Both the position numbers and the translations under genes were made by a program. Shown piece by piece: positions 43,443-52,946 of a stretch of 64,000 nt of DNA. A model generated the notes under the pieces. It saw nothing but the letters and a program-made list of their open reading frames with translations. It made no database searches and was not told where the DNA came from. The DNA lies in NCBI RefSeq assembly GCF_900129005.1, contig NZ_FQUN01000017.1, forward strand, positions 62,001 to 126,000, in the 5' to 3' direction. The number at the start of each line of letters is the position of its first letter. Positions within the stretch are counted from its first letter, which is position 1. The DNA is from Leeuwenhoekiella marinoflava DSM 3653. GTDB taxonomy: Bacteria; Bacteroidota; Bacteroidia; Flavobacteriales; Flavobacteriaceae.

Positions 43443-44463
43443 TTAATGAAGTTTCACGCTCATAAAGCTCTGGCATAAGCACCACTTTTTTCTCAACCCG
43501 AACACTTTTATTATTGTCTTTTATTTGTTCTAAAAATACTTGAGCTGCAATCTGTCCCATTAAAACAGGAGTTTGACCAACGGTAGTAAGTGGTCGTTCC
43601 AGGTACTTTGTAAAGGGTTCATTACTAAAACCTACAACACCTACATCTTCAGGTATTTTTAAACCTCTGCTTCTTAGTTCTCGCATGCCACCTAGTGCAA
43701 CATAATCACTGGCAGAGAAGAACGCATCAAACTCAATCTTTTTATCAAGTAGATCTTGTACGGCTGTTATGCCAGCTTCAACTGTACTGCTTACTTCAAG
43801 AATGCGGTTTTTATCAATAGGAATGTTATAAGCTTTTAAAGCGGCAATATAACCGTCATAACGATGTTTGTAGATTTGAAGTTTTGGGTCACCGCCTATG
43901 TGTGCAATTTTTTTATAACCTTGTTTAATAAGATGTTCTGTAGCTGCAAATGCACCTTCATAATCATTAATAGTAACAGAACTCACCCCTGAAATATCTT
44001 TTTTACGGTCAAAGAAGATTAGAGGGACACCCTCTTCACATACTTCTTCAATATGCTTAATATCTTCTGTAGATTTAGATACTGAAATGAATATACCATC
44101 AATGTGCGTGTTGAGTAAGGTTTTTATTTGCTTAGCCTCATTTTCAACATTTTCATGAGATTGACATATAATAACATGGTAGCCTTTAGGCTCCAATTCT
44201 TCTTCAATACCACGTATTACCGAAGCAAAAAACGTGTGATTAATGTAAGGAACTACAACTCCTACGTTAAAGGTTCGTCCGCTCTTTAAGGCCAAGGCCA
44301 GTGTGTTTTGCTGATAATTGAGAGCTTTAGCTGTTTTTAAAACAAGTTCTTTTGTTTTAAGGCTAACCCGGTTACTATCATTTAAGGCTCTTGAAACGGT
44401 AGCTGCACTGATATTTAATTTTTTTGAAATATCGTAGATTGTGACTTTCTCTTTTTGACGCAT
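43423..44463 (-). CDS. LacI-family transcriptional regulator of the pectin/uronate locus
   Basis: A 346-residue regulator. The N-terminal helix-turn-helix and hinge run from about 6-60 (VTIYDISKKLNISAATVSRALNDSNRVSLKTK ... LALALKSGRT). The periplasmic-binding-protein-like ligand domain covers about 62-335 (NVGVVVPYINHTFFASVIRGIEEEL ... GVVGFSNEPFTKYLERPLTTV). It is the only sugar-type regulator in the locus. LacI-type sites occur at its own upstream region and at both operon promoters around it. It is therefore the likely repressor, with a uronate or KDG-type inducer. The inducer is inference. Confidence 0.92.
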   Translation of the reverse strand: MRQKEKVTIYDISKKLNISAATVSRALNDSNRVSLKTKELVLKTAKALNYQQNTLALALKSGRTFNVGVVVPYINHTFFASVIRGIEEELEPKGYHVIICQSHENVENEAKQIKTLLNTHIDGIFISVSKSTEDIKHIEEVCEEGVPLIFFDRKKDISGVSSVTINDYEGAFAATEHLIKQGYKKIAHIGGDPKLQIYKHRYDGYIAALKAYNIPIDKNRILEVSSTVEAGITAVQDLLDKKIEFDAFFSASDYVALGGMRELRSRGLKIPEDVGVVGFSNEPFTKYLERPLTTVGQTPVLMGQIAAQVFLEQIKDNNKSVRVEKKVVLMPELYERETSLKKGSID

Positions 44464-44479
44464 TTTTTATTTAGGGTAT

Positions 44480-44493
44480 TGTAATCGTTTCCA
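44480..44493 (+). promoter_or_regulatory. LacI-type site upstream of the regulator gene
   Basis: TGTAATCGTTTCCA, 11 of 14 positions of TGYAATCGATTGYA, 17 bases before the LacI start codon. It may mediate autoregulation. The right half is degenerate, so confidence is modest. Confidence 0.4.
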
Positions 44494-44633
44494 ATTTAAT
44501 TTTTTTTTAATAAAGTCTATGTCTTTTTATCAATTTTAATAAGTATATAATGCTATTTTTTGTCGTTTTACTTTCTGAAATTGAAATTTTAACTGTTAAA
44601 ATATGATTTTTTATTAATTATTAGCACTTTTTA

Positions 44634-44678
44634 TTTGCATACTGATAATTAATAATTATTTTCGTGCAATCGATTGTA
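44634..44678 (+). promoter_or_regulatory. Promoter and operator of the GH28-SusCD operon
   Basis: TTTG (44634-44637), 19 bases, TATTTTCG (44657-44664, near TAnnTTTG), then with no gap TGCAATCGATTGTA (44665-44678). Every distance equals that of the GH105 promoter. A further degenerate site AGAAATCGTTTGCG (44750-44763) falls in the first codons of the GH28 gene. Confidence 0.78.
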
Positions 44679-44734
44679 TTTGTTTCTTGAATGATTCAAA
44701 ATTTCAAGGCCTAAATTTTTATAAAAATCTATAT

Positions 44735-46189
44735 ATGTTGAATTTTAAAAGAAATCGTTTGCGTAACAATGCTTTGGTTTTACTGAACTGTTTATTGTTG
44801 TTATCTATATCTTGTAAAAACAATGAGAAAAAAGCTGAAACAAGTGAACCGCCACAGACTTCAGTTTGGAGTGAAGCAGATGCAATTATCGAAAAGATAG
44901 GTACTATAGAATTCCCAGATTCTACATTCGATATAAAAGATTATGGAGCTGTTGCAGATGGTAGAACACTCAATACTGAGGCATTTTCTAAAGCAATAGA
45001 AGCCTGTAGTCTTACAGGTGGTGGTAAAGTTGTGGTTTCTTCAGGTAAATATTTGACTGGTCCTATTCATTTAAAAAGTAATGTAAACTTACATTTAGAA
45101 AAAGGGGCAGAAATACTTTTCACAAAAGATAAGAGTGCTTATTTACCAGCAGTACATACTTCTTATGAAGGTATGGAGATTATGAATTACTCTCCGTTAA
45201 TATACGCTAAAGGACAAAAAAACATAGCGGTTACCGGTAGTGGAATTTTAAATGGGCAGGCAGATAAAACTAATTGGTGGCCTTGGTGTGGTGCAGATAG
45301 ATATGGATATCAGGAAGGAGATCCAAAACAAAAAGATGAACACAATTTACCAACTCTATTTAAAATGATAGAAGATGGTACTCCGGTTGAAAAGAGGGTT
45401 TTTGGTGAGGGAAATCAGTTGCGCCCTCTATTTCTACAAACTCTAGAGTGTGAAAATGTTCTTATTCAAGGTGTGACGTTTACGAATGCTCCTTTTTGGG
45501 TAATTCATCCTTTAAAATCAAAATATGTTACCGTAGACGGGATCACCGTCAACAGTCATGGACCTAACAATGACGGGTGTGATCCTGAATATTCTAGTTA
45601 TGTGCATATCACCAATTGCAAGTTCAATACCGGTGACGATTGTATTGCTATAAAATCGGGTCGTAACGGTGACGGAAGAAGAGTAAATATTCCCAGTGAA
45701 AATATAGTGGTTGAAAATTGCGATATGAAAGACGGCCACGGCGGTGTGGTGATGGGAAGCGAGATTTCTGCAGGAGTGCGCAATGTTTTTGTTCGCAATT
45801 GTACCATGAACAGCCCCAATCTAGATAGAGCGATACGCATTAAGACCAATACGTTGCGTGGCGGATTTGTAGAAAATGTATATGTCAAGGACATTGAAGT
45901 AGGACAGGTAAAAGAAGCGGTGCTCAAAATCAATACTTATTACGGTATTTATGGGGTGCAGGAAGGGGAGTTTATACCTAGTATAAGTAATATTAACTTA
46001 GAAAATATTACAGTAGAAAAGGGTGGTAAATACGGGTTGCTAATCAAAGGTCGCGAAGAAAGACCGGTTTCGGGCATTACGCTTAAAAATGTAACCATAA
46101 AGGGAGCCGAAACTCCTTTACTGGTCGAAAACTGCGAACCCATAAATTATATAAACACTTCAATTAACGGAGTGGATTACAGCAATTAA
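44735..46189 (+). CDS. GH28 polygalacturonase-type glycoside hydrolase, lipoprotein
   Basis: A 484-residue lipoprotein (lipobox LSISC). The start is the ATG at 44735; a longer frame beginning with TTG at 44687 would overlap the promoter region. Right-handed beta-helix GH28 motifs are in order: NND (278-280) where many members have NTD, DD (301-302) in NTGDDCIAIKSG, DGHGG (333-337) and RIK (368-370). These are the catalytic aspartates, histidine and substrate-binding residues for hydrolysis of galacturonan. Exo or endo action is not settled. Its 3' half is richer in G+C than the 5' half (see findings). Confidence 0.93.
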   Translation: MLNFKRNRLRNNALVLLNCLLLLSISCKNNEKKAETSEPPQTSVWSEADAIIEKIGTIEFPDSTFDIKDYGAVADGRTLNTEAFSKAIEACSLTGGGKVVVSSGKYLTGPIHLKSNVNLHLEKGAEILFTKDKSAYLPAVHTSYEGMEIMNYSPLIYAKGQKNIAVTGSGILNGQADKTNWWPWCGADRYGYQEGDPKQKDEHNLPTLFKMIEDGTPVEKRVFGEGNQLRPLFLQTLECENVLIQGVTFTNAPFWVIHPLKSKYVTVDGITVNSHGPNNDGCDPEYSSYVHITNCKFNTGDDCIAIKSGRNGDGRRVNIPSENIVVENCDMKDGHGGVVMGSEISAGVRNVFVRNCTMNSPNLDRAIRIKTNTLRGGFVENVYVKDIEVGQVKEAVLKINTYYGIYGVQEGEFIPSISNINLENITVEKGGKYGLLIKGREERPVSGITLKNVTIKGAETPLLVENCEPINYINTSINGVDYSN

Positions 46190-46219
46190 AAATTCATAGT
46201 ATAAATAACCAAAATCAAT

Positions 46220-49200
46220 ATGATGAGAAATAGACACACAAATTTTCTTATTCCAAAAAAAGCAGGATTCTTCGTTGTTTTGTTGTCCTGTTTTTTTATC
46301 GGGAATACATTTAGTCAGGACACCAGAACGATAACCGGTACTATTACTGCCGCAGATGACGGGATGCCTCTTCCCGGGGTTAATGTGGTGGTCGAGGGAA
46401 CCAATTATGCCACCGTAACAGATTTTGACGGGAATTTTGAAGTACAGGTTCCGGGAAATGACAATAACTTAGTGATTAGTTATGTAGGATTTTTAACTAA
46501 AAACGTAGCGGTAGGTACTCAAAACACTTTTACGATATCGTTAGAGACAGATGTTCAGTCTTTAAGCGAAGTAGTCGTAGTAGGATATGGAACGGTTAAA
46601 AAGTCAGATTTAACCGGAGCAGTAGGTACAATAGATTCAGAAAGCCTTACCGAGCGTAACATAACAAACCCTGTTGAATCATTACAAGGTTTAGTTCCTG
46701 GTGTGCAGGTAAGCAATTCTACAGGTAGAATAGGTGATGGTTTTAATATAACTATACGAGGTCAAAATTCTATTGGAGGAGGAGGAGATCCATTATTTGT
46801 AGTTGATGGTGTTCCTACAGATAATATAGACTTTTTAAACCCGCAGGATATTGAACGTATGGACATCCTTAAGGATGCGTCATCTACGGCGATTTATGGT
46901 TCGAGAGGATCTAATGGTGTTGTAATTGTAACTACTCGCAGTGGAGCAGGGGCTAAAGGAGGCTTAAAAGTAAGTGTAGAATCTTTTGTGGGTGTAAAAA
47001 ATGTAGCAAGATTGCCAGAATTGATGGAGCCACAAACTTGGTGGGATTATCATCAGTCTGCTTATTTAGCAACTGCAGGTACAGATCCTAACACGGGAGC
47101 TGTAAGTGCCGCGACGCTTGCTGATGCAGTAGGAGGAAATGGAAGTAATACCGAGTTATTGAGGCGTGTTGCTGAAAACCAATCATTTGATTGGTACGAT
47201 GCAGTTTTAAAGACTGGGATTCAACAAAACACTTATGTAAATGCATCGGGAAGAGCAGAGAATGGCTTAGGGTATAACTTAGGAATAGGTTATCAGAATG
47301 AAACTGGTGTTATTGATAATGAAGAACTAGATAAGTACACCTTAAAACTAGGGGTTGATCATAAAATCAATGATAAATTCACTTTGGGTACTAACGCCAC
47401 AGTTACTTTAATTAATCAAGACCAAGGGTCTGGTAATGCGATGCAGCAAGCGTTTCGATTAAATCCTTTTCTAGATCCATATGACCTAGATGGTGTTACA
47501 CTTTTTCCACTACCCGGTAAGCTAACAGATGAAAATGGTGATTTTATCATAAACAAAACCAGTACTTACAATCCTTTGCTAGAAATAAATAATACTATTA
47601 ATAACCTTCGTCGTTGGAATGTAATAGGTAATACATATTTTCAGTATCAGCCATTAGAATGGTTGTCATTTAAGACATCGTTTGCAGCTGGTTATACGCA
47701 TTCGCGTCGCGGTCAATCCTGGGGTGCACTTACTAACAGAGGTGCAAATAACAACAATTTACCTTCCGCAGAATTAAGTAACAGTCAGAATTTTAATTAT
47801 ACTTGGGATAATCAGTTCAACATCACCAAAACCTTTGATGAAAAACATAATTTAAATTTCTTGGGGCTTTATAGCATGTTTTCAAATCGAAATGAAAGTT
47901 CTTTCTCTTCATCCAGAAATATGCCGTTTGATAATAGTTTCTATAATATAGGTAGTGGTGAGCAAGGTACCTTTGATATAGGCTCAGGTTTTAATAAAAA
48001 TACGTTGAGATCGTATGCCTTGCGATTAAACTATTCTTATAATGATAAATATCTTTTGACTTTGTCAAATCGATGGGATGGATCATCTGTATTTCCGAAA
48101 GAAAATCGCTGGGATTCTTTCCCTTCAGCTGCTTTAGGATGGAATATTTCTAACGAAGATTTTTTAACAGACTCTAAAACAATAAATAATTTAAAACTAA
48201 GAATGAGTTTTGGTTATACAGGAAACAATATCATATCTCCGTACTCTTCTTTGAATACTTTAAATTCTCAAACCTATTATGATTATGCAGGTTCTGTTTC
48301 TAATGGTTTTGTCTCTACCCAAATAGCAAATGCTCAACTTCAGTGGGAGCGTACCCGTGAATTTAATGTAGGGGTTGATTTTGGTTTATTGAGAGATCGT
48401 ATCACCGGTAGTATTGATGTGTACGATCGTTTATCTGATGATTTGTTATTTACGCAAGATTTACCTAGTGAAACCGGTTTTTCTAATATTAATGCAAATG
48501 TTGCCTCTGTAAATAACAGAGGGGTTGAATTGGCTTTAACTACACGTAATATTCAAACTGAAGATGTCACATGGACTACATCTTTTACATTTACAAAAAA
48601 CACAAATGAATTAAGGTCAATCTATGGTCAAAGTGAAGTAGATGATATAGGTAATAATCTATTTTTAGGAGAATCTCTTGATGCTATTTACAACTATAAA
48701 TTTACGGGAATTTGGCAAGCGGATGAAGTTTCTGAAGCTGCTGGTTACGGAATGGAAGAAGGTCAGGAAAAGCTGCTTGATGTAAATGATGATGGCAGGT
48801 ATACACCTGATGGTGACCGTATTATTTTAGGCTCATCAAATCCAGATTGGACCGGAAGTTTTTTCAGTTCGTTGAAAGTAAAAAACTTTGACCTGTCTGC
48901 TTCGGTGATCGTTACCGAAGGCGTTTTTACTTATAGCCCGTATCATTCTAACTTTGCCAATGTAAATGACAGAGGGCGTCAAAAAATAGATTTGGATGTT
49001 TACATTCCACAAAATGAAGCCGGCTTAACGCCTAATGCTTCCACACAATATCCACAATCTCAGAACGCAGGAAGGTTTTGGGACGATAACGGCATTGGGT
49101 ATTACAAAGATGCTTCCTTCGTGAAAGTTAAAAATATTGCTTTAGGCTACAATTTAGGAACTCAGGCGTTAGAATCCTTAGGATTTTCGCAACTGCGTAT

Positions 49201-49333
49201 CTATGCAAATGTGTTGAATCCTTTTGTATTTACTGAGTATGACGGGTATGACCCGGAGTGGGCAGGAGCCAGTTTAAATGTAGGTAGACCCAGTGCTGTA
49301 ATTTATCAGTTAGGGTTTAATTTAAAATTATAA
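46220..49333 (+). CDS. SusC/RagA TonB-dependent outer-membrane transporter (third pair)
   Basis: A 1037-residue transporter. The signal peptide ends GNTFSQ. The carboxypeptidase-like domain is complete (TITGTITAADDGMPLPGVNVVVEGTNYATVTDFDGNFEV), then SLSEVVVVGYGTVKKSDLTGAV, the common SusC segment missing from the 1068-residue SusC. The plug has VPGVQVSNSTGRIGDG, DPLFVVDGVPTD and ILKDASSTAIYGSRGSNGVVIVTT. It follows GH28 by 30 bases and has its susD 4 bases downstream. No FAS1 gene accompanies this pair. Probable cargo: oligogalacturonides. Confidence 0.96.
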   Translation: MMRNRHTNFLIPKKAGFFVVLLSCFFIGNTFSQDTRTITGTITAADDGMPLPGVNVVVEGTNYATVTDFDGNFEVQVPGNDNNLVISYVGFLTKNVAVGTQNTFTISLETDVQSLSEVVVVGYGTVKKSDLTGAVGTIDSESLTERNITNPVESLQGLVPGVQVSNSTGRIGDGFNITIRGQNSIGGGGDPLFVVDGVPTDNIDFLNPQDIERMDILKDASSTAIYGSRGSNGVVIVTTRSGAGAKGGLKVSVESFVGVKNVARLPELMEPQTWWDYHQSAYLATAGTDPNTGAVSAATLADAVGGNGSNTELLRRVAENQSFDWYDAVLKTGIQQNTYVNASGRAENGLGYNLGIGYQNETGVIDNEELDKYTLKLGVDHKINDKFTLGTNATVTLINQDQGSGNAMQQAFRLNPFLDPYDLDGVTLFPLPGKLTDENGDFIINKTSTYNPLLEINNTINNLRRWNVIGNTYFQYQPLEWLSFKTSFAAGYTHSRRGQSWGALTNRGANNNNLPSAELSNSQNFNYTWDNQFNITKTFDEKHNLNFLGLYSMFSNRNESSFSSSRNMPFDNSFYNIGSGEQGTFDIGSGFNKNTLRSYALRLNYSYNDKYLLTLSNRWDGSSVFPKENRWDSFPSAALGWNISNEDFLTDSKTINNLKLRMSFGYTGNNIISPYSSLNTLNSQTYYDYAGSVSNGFVSTQIANAQLQWERTREFNVGVDFGLLRDRITGSIDVYDRLSDDLLFTQDLPSETGFSNINANVASVNNRGVELALTTRNIQTEDVTWTTSFTFTKNTNELRSIYGQSEVDDIGNNLFLGESLDAIYNYKFTGIWQADEVSEAAGYGMEEGQEKLLDVNDDGRYTPDGDRIILGSSNPDWTGSFFSSLKVKNFDLSASVIVTEGVFTYSPYHSNFANVNDRGRQKIDLDVYIPQNEAGLTPNASTQYPQSQNAGRFWDDNGIGYYKDASFVKVKNIALGYNLGTQALESLGFSQLRIYANVLNPFVFTEYDGYDPEWAGASLNVGRPSAVIYQLGFNLKL

Positions 49334-49337
49334 GAAG

Positions 49338-50957
49338 ATGAAAAAGATAGTATATACTTTAAGTTATTTGACACTAGTCCTCTTTTTAACGGGCTGTTCA
49401 GATTTTTTAGAAGAAGATAATAAATCCAATGCCACGGCAGAAGATTTCTACATTACCGCCGAAGGTTATCAATCGCTGTTGAATGCAAATTATGCGCAGC
49501 TGAGAGAGCTGTACGGCAATTCTCCCTGGCTGTATGCCTGCGGAACAGACCTGTATGCAGAGGGAAGAGACCGGGAGCCTCTGGGATTGAGCAGGTATAC
49601 CAATTTGAATCCTTCGTCTGAAGGAGTGGGCGCCTTGTATGACACTGCATTTAAAGCGATTCAAACCGCAAACACCGCTGTTTATTACTACGATCTTACC
49701 GAAACCACTGATGTTTTGGATCAGCAACTGGGAGAAGTACGCTTTTTAAGAGCAAACGCTTATTTCCTGTTGGTTCAAACCTACGGGGGAGTGCCTTTAA
49801 TTACCGAATACTTCAGAGAGCCGGTGCTTTCTTTTGATCGTGCGGAAGCAGAAGCGATCTATGATTTTATAATTACCGAACTAGAAGCGGCTTTGCCAGC
49901 AGTAAGTACTGGTGCTTATCAGGGCAAAGTGACTCAGCGTGCGGTAAATCACCTGTTAGCCAAGGTGTATTTAACCAGAGGTTATGAAAGTTTTGGAGCC
50001 GCAACAGATTTTGAAACTGCGGCGTCTTATGCAGATGCTGCTATTGCAGGGCAGTCGCTTGATTTGTCTTTTGAAGAACTTTGGTCTCCTGATTATGCGA
50101 TAAATTCTGAAACCTTGTTTTCGGTGCAATACGATGCGGCATCGGTGAGTACAGACCCTTTTAGTCTGGGGCATATGCAAACTGCTTATTTTGGGCCGTA
50201 CCAAGGAGGTAGTGAGATTGCTGGTGATGCGCCATATAGAACATATACGTTATGTCCTACACAGTTTGCAATAGATCTTTTTGAAGAAGATGATGAGCGC
50301 TATTCGACTACGTTTATGACTGAAGTTTATGCGCGTTACTTTGATTTTTATGATGTTGATGATACGAGTACATTACCGGTAGCTCATTATTATGCTCCGG
50401 CGTGGGAAGCTACACAGGCAGACAAAGATGCTTATATAGTCGAGCATCCAGAAGCAACATATCATGATTATGGTACGTATGTACCATCAGCAAATCCTAC
50501 TAATGATTATCAAACGATTCCAATGAAAAAATTTGATGATCCTGAAGCACCTTTTGGGCAAAATACAAGTAGAAGAGACATTATTCTTTCTCGTTTAGGA
50601 GAGACTTATTTAATTGCAGCAGAAGCTCATTTACAAGCTGGTCAGCCTGGTACAGGTCTTAATTTTATAAATGAAGTACGTGAGCGTGCAGGAGTAGATG
50701 ATGTTACATTAGGAGAATTTGATATCGATTATATTTTGGATGAACGTGGTCGTGAATTGATGGGAGAATACCACCGCTGGTTTGACTTAAAACGTACTGG
50801 TAAATTAGTAGAACGTGCTTCTGCTTATCATTACCTTGTAGAGGAAGGCAATTTTGATGGAGCTAATGGAGAATTGAAGATTTTAAGACCTATACCGCAA
50901 AGTGCGTTAGACTTGAATCAGAATAATGAATTTGAACAAAATCCTGCATACCAGTAA
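49338..50957 (+). CDS. SusD/RagB family glycan-binding lipoprotein (third pair)
   Basis: A 539-residue lipoprotein (lipobox FLTGC, then SDFLEEDNKSN). SusD hallmarks are AEDFYITAEGYQSLLNANYAQLRE near the start and LDERGRELMGEYHRWFDLKRTGKLVER near the end, followed by LRPIPQSALDLNQNNEFEQNPAYQ. The base composition changes inside the gene: the first about 850 bases are G+C-richer with different codon choice. It ends the GH28-SusCD unit and is followed by a terminator. Confidence 0.96.
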   Translation: MKKIVYTLSYLTLVLFLTGCSDFLEEDNKSNATAEDFYITAEGYQSLLNANYAQLRELYGNSPWLYACGTDLYAEGRDREPLGLSRYTNLNPSSEGVGALYDTAFKAIQTANTAVYYYDLTETTDVLDQQLGEVRFLRANAYFLLVQTYGGVPLITEYFREPVLSFDRAEAEAIYDFIITELEAALPAVSTGAYQGKVTQRAVNHLLAKVYLTRGYESFGAATDFETAASYADAAIAGQSLDLSFEELWSPDYAINSETLFSVQYDAASVSTDPFSLGHMQTAYFGPYQGGSEIAGDAPYRTYTLCPTQFAIDLFEEDDERYSTTFMTEVYARYFDFYDVDDTSTLPVAHYYAPAWEATQADKDAYIVEHPEATYHDYGTYVPSANPTNDYQTIPMKKFDDPEAPFGQNTSRRDIILSRLGETYLIAAEAHLQAGQPGTGLNFINEVRERAGVDDVTLGEFDIDYILDERGRELMGEYHRWFDLKRTGKLVERASAYHYLVEEGNFDGANGELKILRPIPQSALDLNQNNEFEQNPAYQ

Positions 50958-50980
50958 TTTTTGAATTTTAATTGAGTGTG

Positions 50981-51014
50981 AAAAAAGCTTACCGATTTAC
51001 GGTTAAGCTTTTTT
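50981..51014 (+). terminator. Terminator after the third susD
   Basis: AAAAAAGCTTA-CCG, loop ATTTA, CGGTTAAGCTTTTTT: a stem of 14 pairs with one bulge and a T-run. It may be partial, because the next gene starts 35 bases later in the same direction without an obvious strong promoter. Confidence 0.75.
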
Positions 51015-51048
51015 CTGTTTAATTGATAGAGATTTTAATAGTAATAAT

Positions 51049-52944
51049 ATGATTCAACTTAGATTTAAAATTGTTCTTTTTTGCTTTTTATTGAGCGGAG
51101 TTTGTTTTGCTCAAAATAGATCTACAGCTGTAAAGCCATACTCTATAAAAACCACCTACGATAAGTTAAAAAACAATTACCCTTTTATCAAACCTATAGA
51201 AGAATTAGAAACTGGAAATTTTAATAAAAGTGAGAACGTTATTTATCACACTGTAGCTGATAGAGACTTAAAGGCAGATGTCTATTTTCCGAAAGATACA
51301 AGCATTATGAAGCCTACAATTTTATTGGTTTTTGGAGGAGGATGGATTAGTGGTAGCAAAGAGAATGTTAGGCCTATGGCGCAGCATTTTGCAGACAATG
51401 GTTTTGTAGCTGTTACTGCTGAATATCGTTTAAGTAGCGAAGCTAAATACCCCGCAGCCGTATTAGACTTAAAAGCTGCTGTTAGATGGATGCGTCAAAA
51501 TGCAGATATATACGGAATAAATACCAAGCAAATAGCTATACTTGGTAATTCAGCCGGTGCACAGCTTGCGACATTGATAGGGGTAACCGGAGGATCTTCG
51601 GTCTACAATAGTAAAAGTTTTGAAGTTTCAGATTCAATTCAAGCTATAATTAATGTTGATGGGATTGTTTCATTTATACATCCTGAAAGTGAAGAAGGGG
51701 AAATTGCAGGTAAGTGGCTTGATGGCTTAGAGTCTGATAATCCTAAAAATTGGAAAGAAGCATCACCTCTTGAATATGTAGATGCAAATACACCTCCTAC
51801 ATTATTTATAAATAGTATGATGCCTCGTTTTCACGCAGGCAGAGATGATATGCTTTCCATTCTTGACGAAAATAATATTTATAATGAAGTGCATACAATT
51901 CCAGATACGCCACACTCTTTTTGGCTGATGCAACCATGGTTTGAATCCACCTTGCAATACAGCATGGCGTTTTTAAATCGGGTTTTCAAAGCGGAAGATG
52001 CAAAAATATATCGTGAGATTACAGTAGCTAAAGATGGTAGTGGTGATTTTCAAAGAATTCAAGAGGCCATCAGCAGCACACGTGATTTAGGACCTGATTA
52101 TGTCAAGATATATATTAAAAATGGCGTATATAATGAAAAAATAGAAGTGCCTGCCTGGAAGCGTAAAATAGTATTAGTAGGAGAAAGTAGAGATGGGGTT
52201 GTTATTGTAAATAATGATTATTCTGGTAAGATAGATTCACTTACTGGTTTTATACATAGCACTTTTACTTCACATACCTTAAAGGTTGAAGGACGTGATT
52301 TTTATGCTGAAAACTTAACGATACAAAATACATCATGTAACCAAGGTCAAGCTGTTGCTTTGCATACGGCAGGAGACCGTTCAATATTTAAAAATTGTAA
52401 AATACTAGGATGTCAGGATACGGTTTATACAGCAGGGGAAGATAATAGAGTGCTATTTGATAACTGTTATATAGAAGGTACTACCGATTTCATTTTTGGT
52501 CAGGCGACTGCATTTTTTGATCATTGTGAAATCAATAGTCTTAATAATTCATATGTGACTGCAGCTTCAACACCAGCTAAGCAAAAATACGGTTATGTAT
52601 TTCTTAATTGTAAACTCACAGCAGCAGAAGGAGTGACTAAAGCCTATTTAGGAAGACCTTGGAGACCTTATGCTAAAACAGTATTTATCAATTCAGATTT
52701 AGGAGCTCATATACTTCCTGATGGTTGGGAAGTATGGGACGGTGATAAAATGTTTCCGCATAAAGAACGCTCTGTTTTTTATGCTGAATATAATAGTAAA
52801 GGAGCCGGAGCAAACCCAGAGAAACGAGTGTGGTGGTCTCATCAACTTTATGAAGAAGAGATTGATTACTATACAAAAGCTCATGTTTTAGCGGGTCACG
52901 ATAACTGGAAACCAGAGTTTATTTTTTCAATTTTAAATGAATAG
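51049..52944 (+). CDS. Two-domain esterase: alpha/beta-hydrolase fused to CE8 pectin methylesterase
   Basis: A 631-residue exported protein (signal peptide ending CFAQ). Residues about 55-315 form an alpha/beta hydrolase of the acetyl-xylan/BD-FAE type: oxyanion segment VFGGGWISGSK (94-104), nucleophile S168 in GNSAGAQ, H289 in TPHSFW. Residues about 320-620 are a CE8 pectin methylesterase: Q434 in GQAVAL, D457 in GCQDTVY, D480 in TTDFIFG and R536 in YLGRPW. One chain can thus remove both acyl (probably acetyl) and methyl esters from homogalacturonan. The first activity is inferred from the fold. It precedes the CE12 gene by 2 bases. Confidence 0.92.
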   Translation: MIQLRFKIVLFCFLLSGVCFAQNRSTAVKPYSIKTTYDKLKNNYPFIKPIEELETGNFNKSENVIYHTVADRDLKADVYFPKDTSIMKPTILLVFGGGWISGSKENVRPMAQHFADNGFVAVTAEYRLSSEAKYPAAVLDLKAAVRWMRQNADIYGINTKQIAILGNSAGAQLATLIGVTGGSSVYNSKSFEVSDSIQAIINVDGIVSFIHPESEEGEIAGKWLDGLESDNPKNWKEASPLEYVDANTPPTLFINSMMPRFHAGRDDMLSILDENNIYNEVHTIPDTPHSFWLMQPWFESTLQYSMAFLNRVFKAEDAKIYREITVAKDGSGDFQRIQEAISSTRDLGPDYVKIYIKNGVYNEKIEVPAWKRKIVLVGESRDGVVIVNNDYSGKIDSLTGFIHSTFTSHTLKVEGRDFYAENLTIQNTSCNQGQAVALHTAGDRSIFKNCKILGCQDTVYTAGEDNRVLFDNCYIEGTTDFIFGQATAFFDHCEINSLNNSYVTAASTPAKQKYGYVFLNCKLTAAEGVTKAYLGRPWRPYAKTVFINSDLGAHILPDGWEVWDGDKMFPHKERSVFYAEYNSKGAGANPEKRVWWSHQLYEEEIDYYTKAHVLAGHDNWKPEFIFSILNE

Positions 52945-52946
52945 TT

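Noticed and set aside
44687-44734. TTG start giving a longer GH28 protein
   Set aside because: It would begin only nine bases after the operator and add a polar leader before the lipoprotein signal; the ATG at 44735 fits the signal peptide.
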